In this document: positions 5,701 to 6,147 of the stretch, piece after piece | How positions within the stretch are numbered: the stretch's first letter is position 1 | Layout of the letters: the number at the start of each line of letters is the position of its first letter | Source of the DNA: Candidatus Atribacteria bacterium | GTDB lineage: Bacteria; Atribacterota; Atribacteria; Atribacterales; Atribacteraceae | Assembly: GCA_026390275.1 (NCBI GenBank) | Contig: JAPLGF010000109.1 | Span: forward strand, 1 to 6,147 | Direction: 5' to 3' | Length of the DNA: 6,147 nt | Position numbers and translations under genes: made by a program | Notes under the pieces: model-generated | Told to the model about the DNA's origin: nothing | Seen by the model: only the letters and a program-made list of their open reading frames with translations | Database searches by the model: none

Positions 5701-6147
5701 TTATATAATTTTTTGCCCTTTTGCATACACCCCTTTGACCTGGAGATCATTATCAAGAAGAAGAAGATCGGCATCCTTTCCGGGTCCCAAACTACCTTTT
5801 CGGGTACTAAATCCGATGATTTCCGCCGGAGTGAGAGAAGCCATGGTCCAGGCATCAGTAGGAGAAAGACCGGTTTTCTGATGGGCAAAACGGAGCATGC
5901 CAGAAAGAGGCGTCACTGAGCTCGCGATCACTTCCGGACGATCTTTGATAAGAGCAATTCCATTCCTGACCAGACATTCCTGACCGCCAATCAGGTATTC
6001 CCCATCCGGGAGACCCACCCCTTTCATAGAATCAGAAACCAAGCATACCCGATCTGGTCCCTTGCATTTCACAGCGAGACGAATGATTGCCGGATGGAGG
6101 TGAAAACCGTCCGCAATCACCTCGGTGGTGAGTTCGTCGTGGAGTAA
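5701..6147 (-). CDS. nagA: N-acetylglucosamine-6-phosphate deacetylase, C-terminal part
   Basis: Removes acetate from GlcNAc-6-phosphate to give glucosamine 6-phosphate, in amino-sugar or cell-wall recycling; cytoplasmic, amidohydrolase superfamily. The window holds the last 148 residues of a protein usually near 380-390 long; the rest lies beyond the right edge. Visible family marks, numbered within the fragment: IADGFHLHP (11-19) with the substrate-binding His16; LVSDSMKGVG (36-45) with the catalytic Asp39; 'PDGEYLIGG' (47-55); 'SLTPAEIIG' (104-112); and the closing 'KGSLGPGKDADLLLLD' (117-132) that folds back into the small beta domain. The pattern is closer to the B. subtilis type than to E. 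coli NagA. The gene is intact as far as seen, ends with TAA at 5703-5701, and is followed by the small metal-binding protein. Confidence 0.9.
   Translation of the reverse strand, partial: LLHDELTTEVIADGFHLHPAIIRLAVKCKGPDRVCLVSDSMKGVGLPDGEYLIGGQECLVRNGIALIKDRPEVIASSVTPLSGMLRFAHQKTGLSPTDAWTMASLTPAEIIGFSTRKGSLGPGKDADLLLLDNDLQVKGVYAKGQKII

Noticed and set aside
1..6147. CRISPR array, tRNA, rRNA, insertion sequence or phage genes.
   Set aside because: No regularly spaced repeats, no clover-leaf or rRNA-like stretches, and no transposase, integrase or phage protein motifs were seen on either strand.

Overview
The window looks like an ordinary chromosomal segment of an anaerobic, probably two-membraned (diderm) bacterium. 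Coding density is moderate, base composition looks even throughout, and nearly every gene has a strong AGGAGG-type Shine-Dalgarno site. A two-PDZ HtrA/Do protease with a signal peptide, a PPi-type phosphofructokinase, and a short four-cysteine protein of a kind I associate with anaerobes are the only lineage hints. The overall gene flavour resembles Atribacterota, Thermotogota or Synergistota, but I cannot place it firmly. I see no mobile element, CRISPR array, tRNA or rRNA.

Layout, left to right. (1) Minus strand, 1-1446: a phosphofructokinase whose two phosphoryl-donor residues are of the pyrophosphate type (334-1446). It is followed on the same strand by the start of a membrane-anchored thioredoxin-fold protein with a CPEC motif (1-232), which runs off the left edge. 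A perfect 13-bp inverted repeat lies between them. (2) A divergent control region, 1447-1855, with a 12-bp direct repeat spaced exactly 50 bp ahead of the plus-strand genes. (3) Plus strand, 1856-2833: an ABC-2-type permease without its ATPase, then a 75-residue single-span protein with an 18-bp gap. A doubtful 79-codon frame follows (2861-3100). (4) A 25-bp near-perfect inverted repeat (2992-3066) sits where this unit meets the convergent protease gene. (5) Minus strand, 3110-4507: a complete periplasmic serine protease, HtrA. (6) Divergent from it, 4693-5211: a secreted protein of unknown function whose Shine-Dalgarno site is one arm of a perfect 9-bp hairpin. (7) Minus strand, 5479-6147: the 3' part of nagA (N-acetylglucosamine-6-phosphate deacetylase), cut by the right edge, followed by a 62-residue putative metal-binding protein.

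How the genes relate. NagA leads amino sugars towards fructose 6-phosphate, which the phosphofructokinase can use, so the two share central carbon flow, but they are in separate transcription units. HtrA, the redoxin, the secreted protein and the permease all concern the cell envelope. I find no convincing multi-gene novel system. The most interesting items are the hairpin over the ribosome-binding site at 4663-4688, the orphan permease with its tiny partner, the large inverted repeat at 2992-3066, and the uncharacterised small and secreted proteins.
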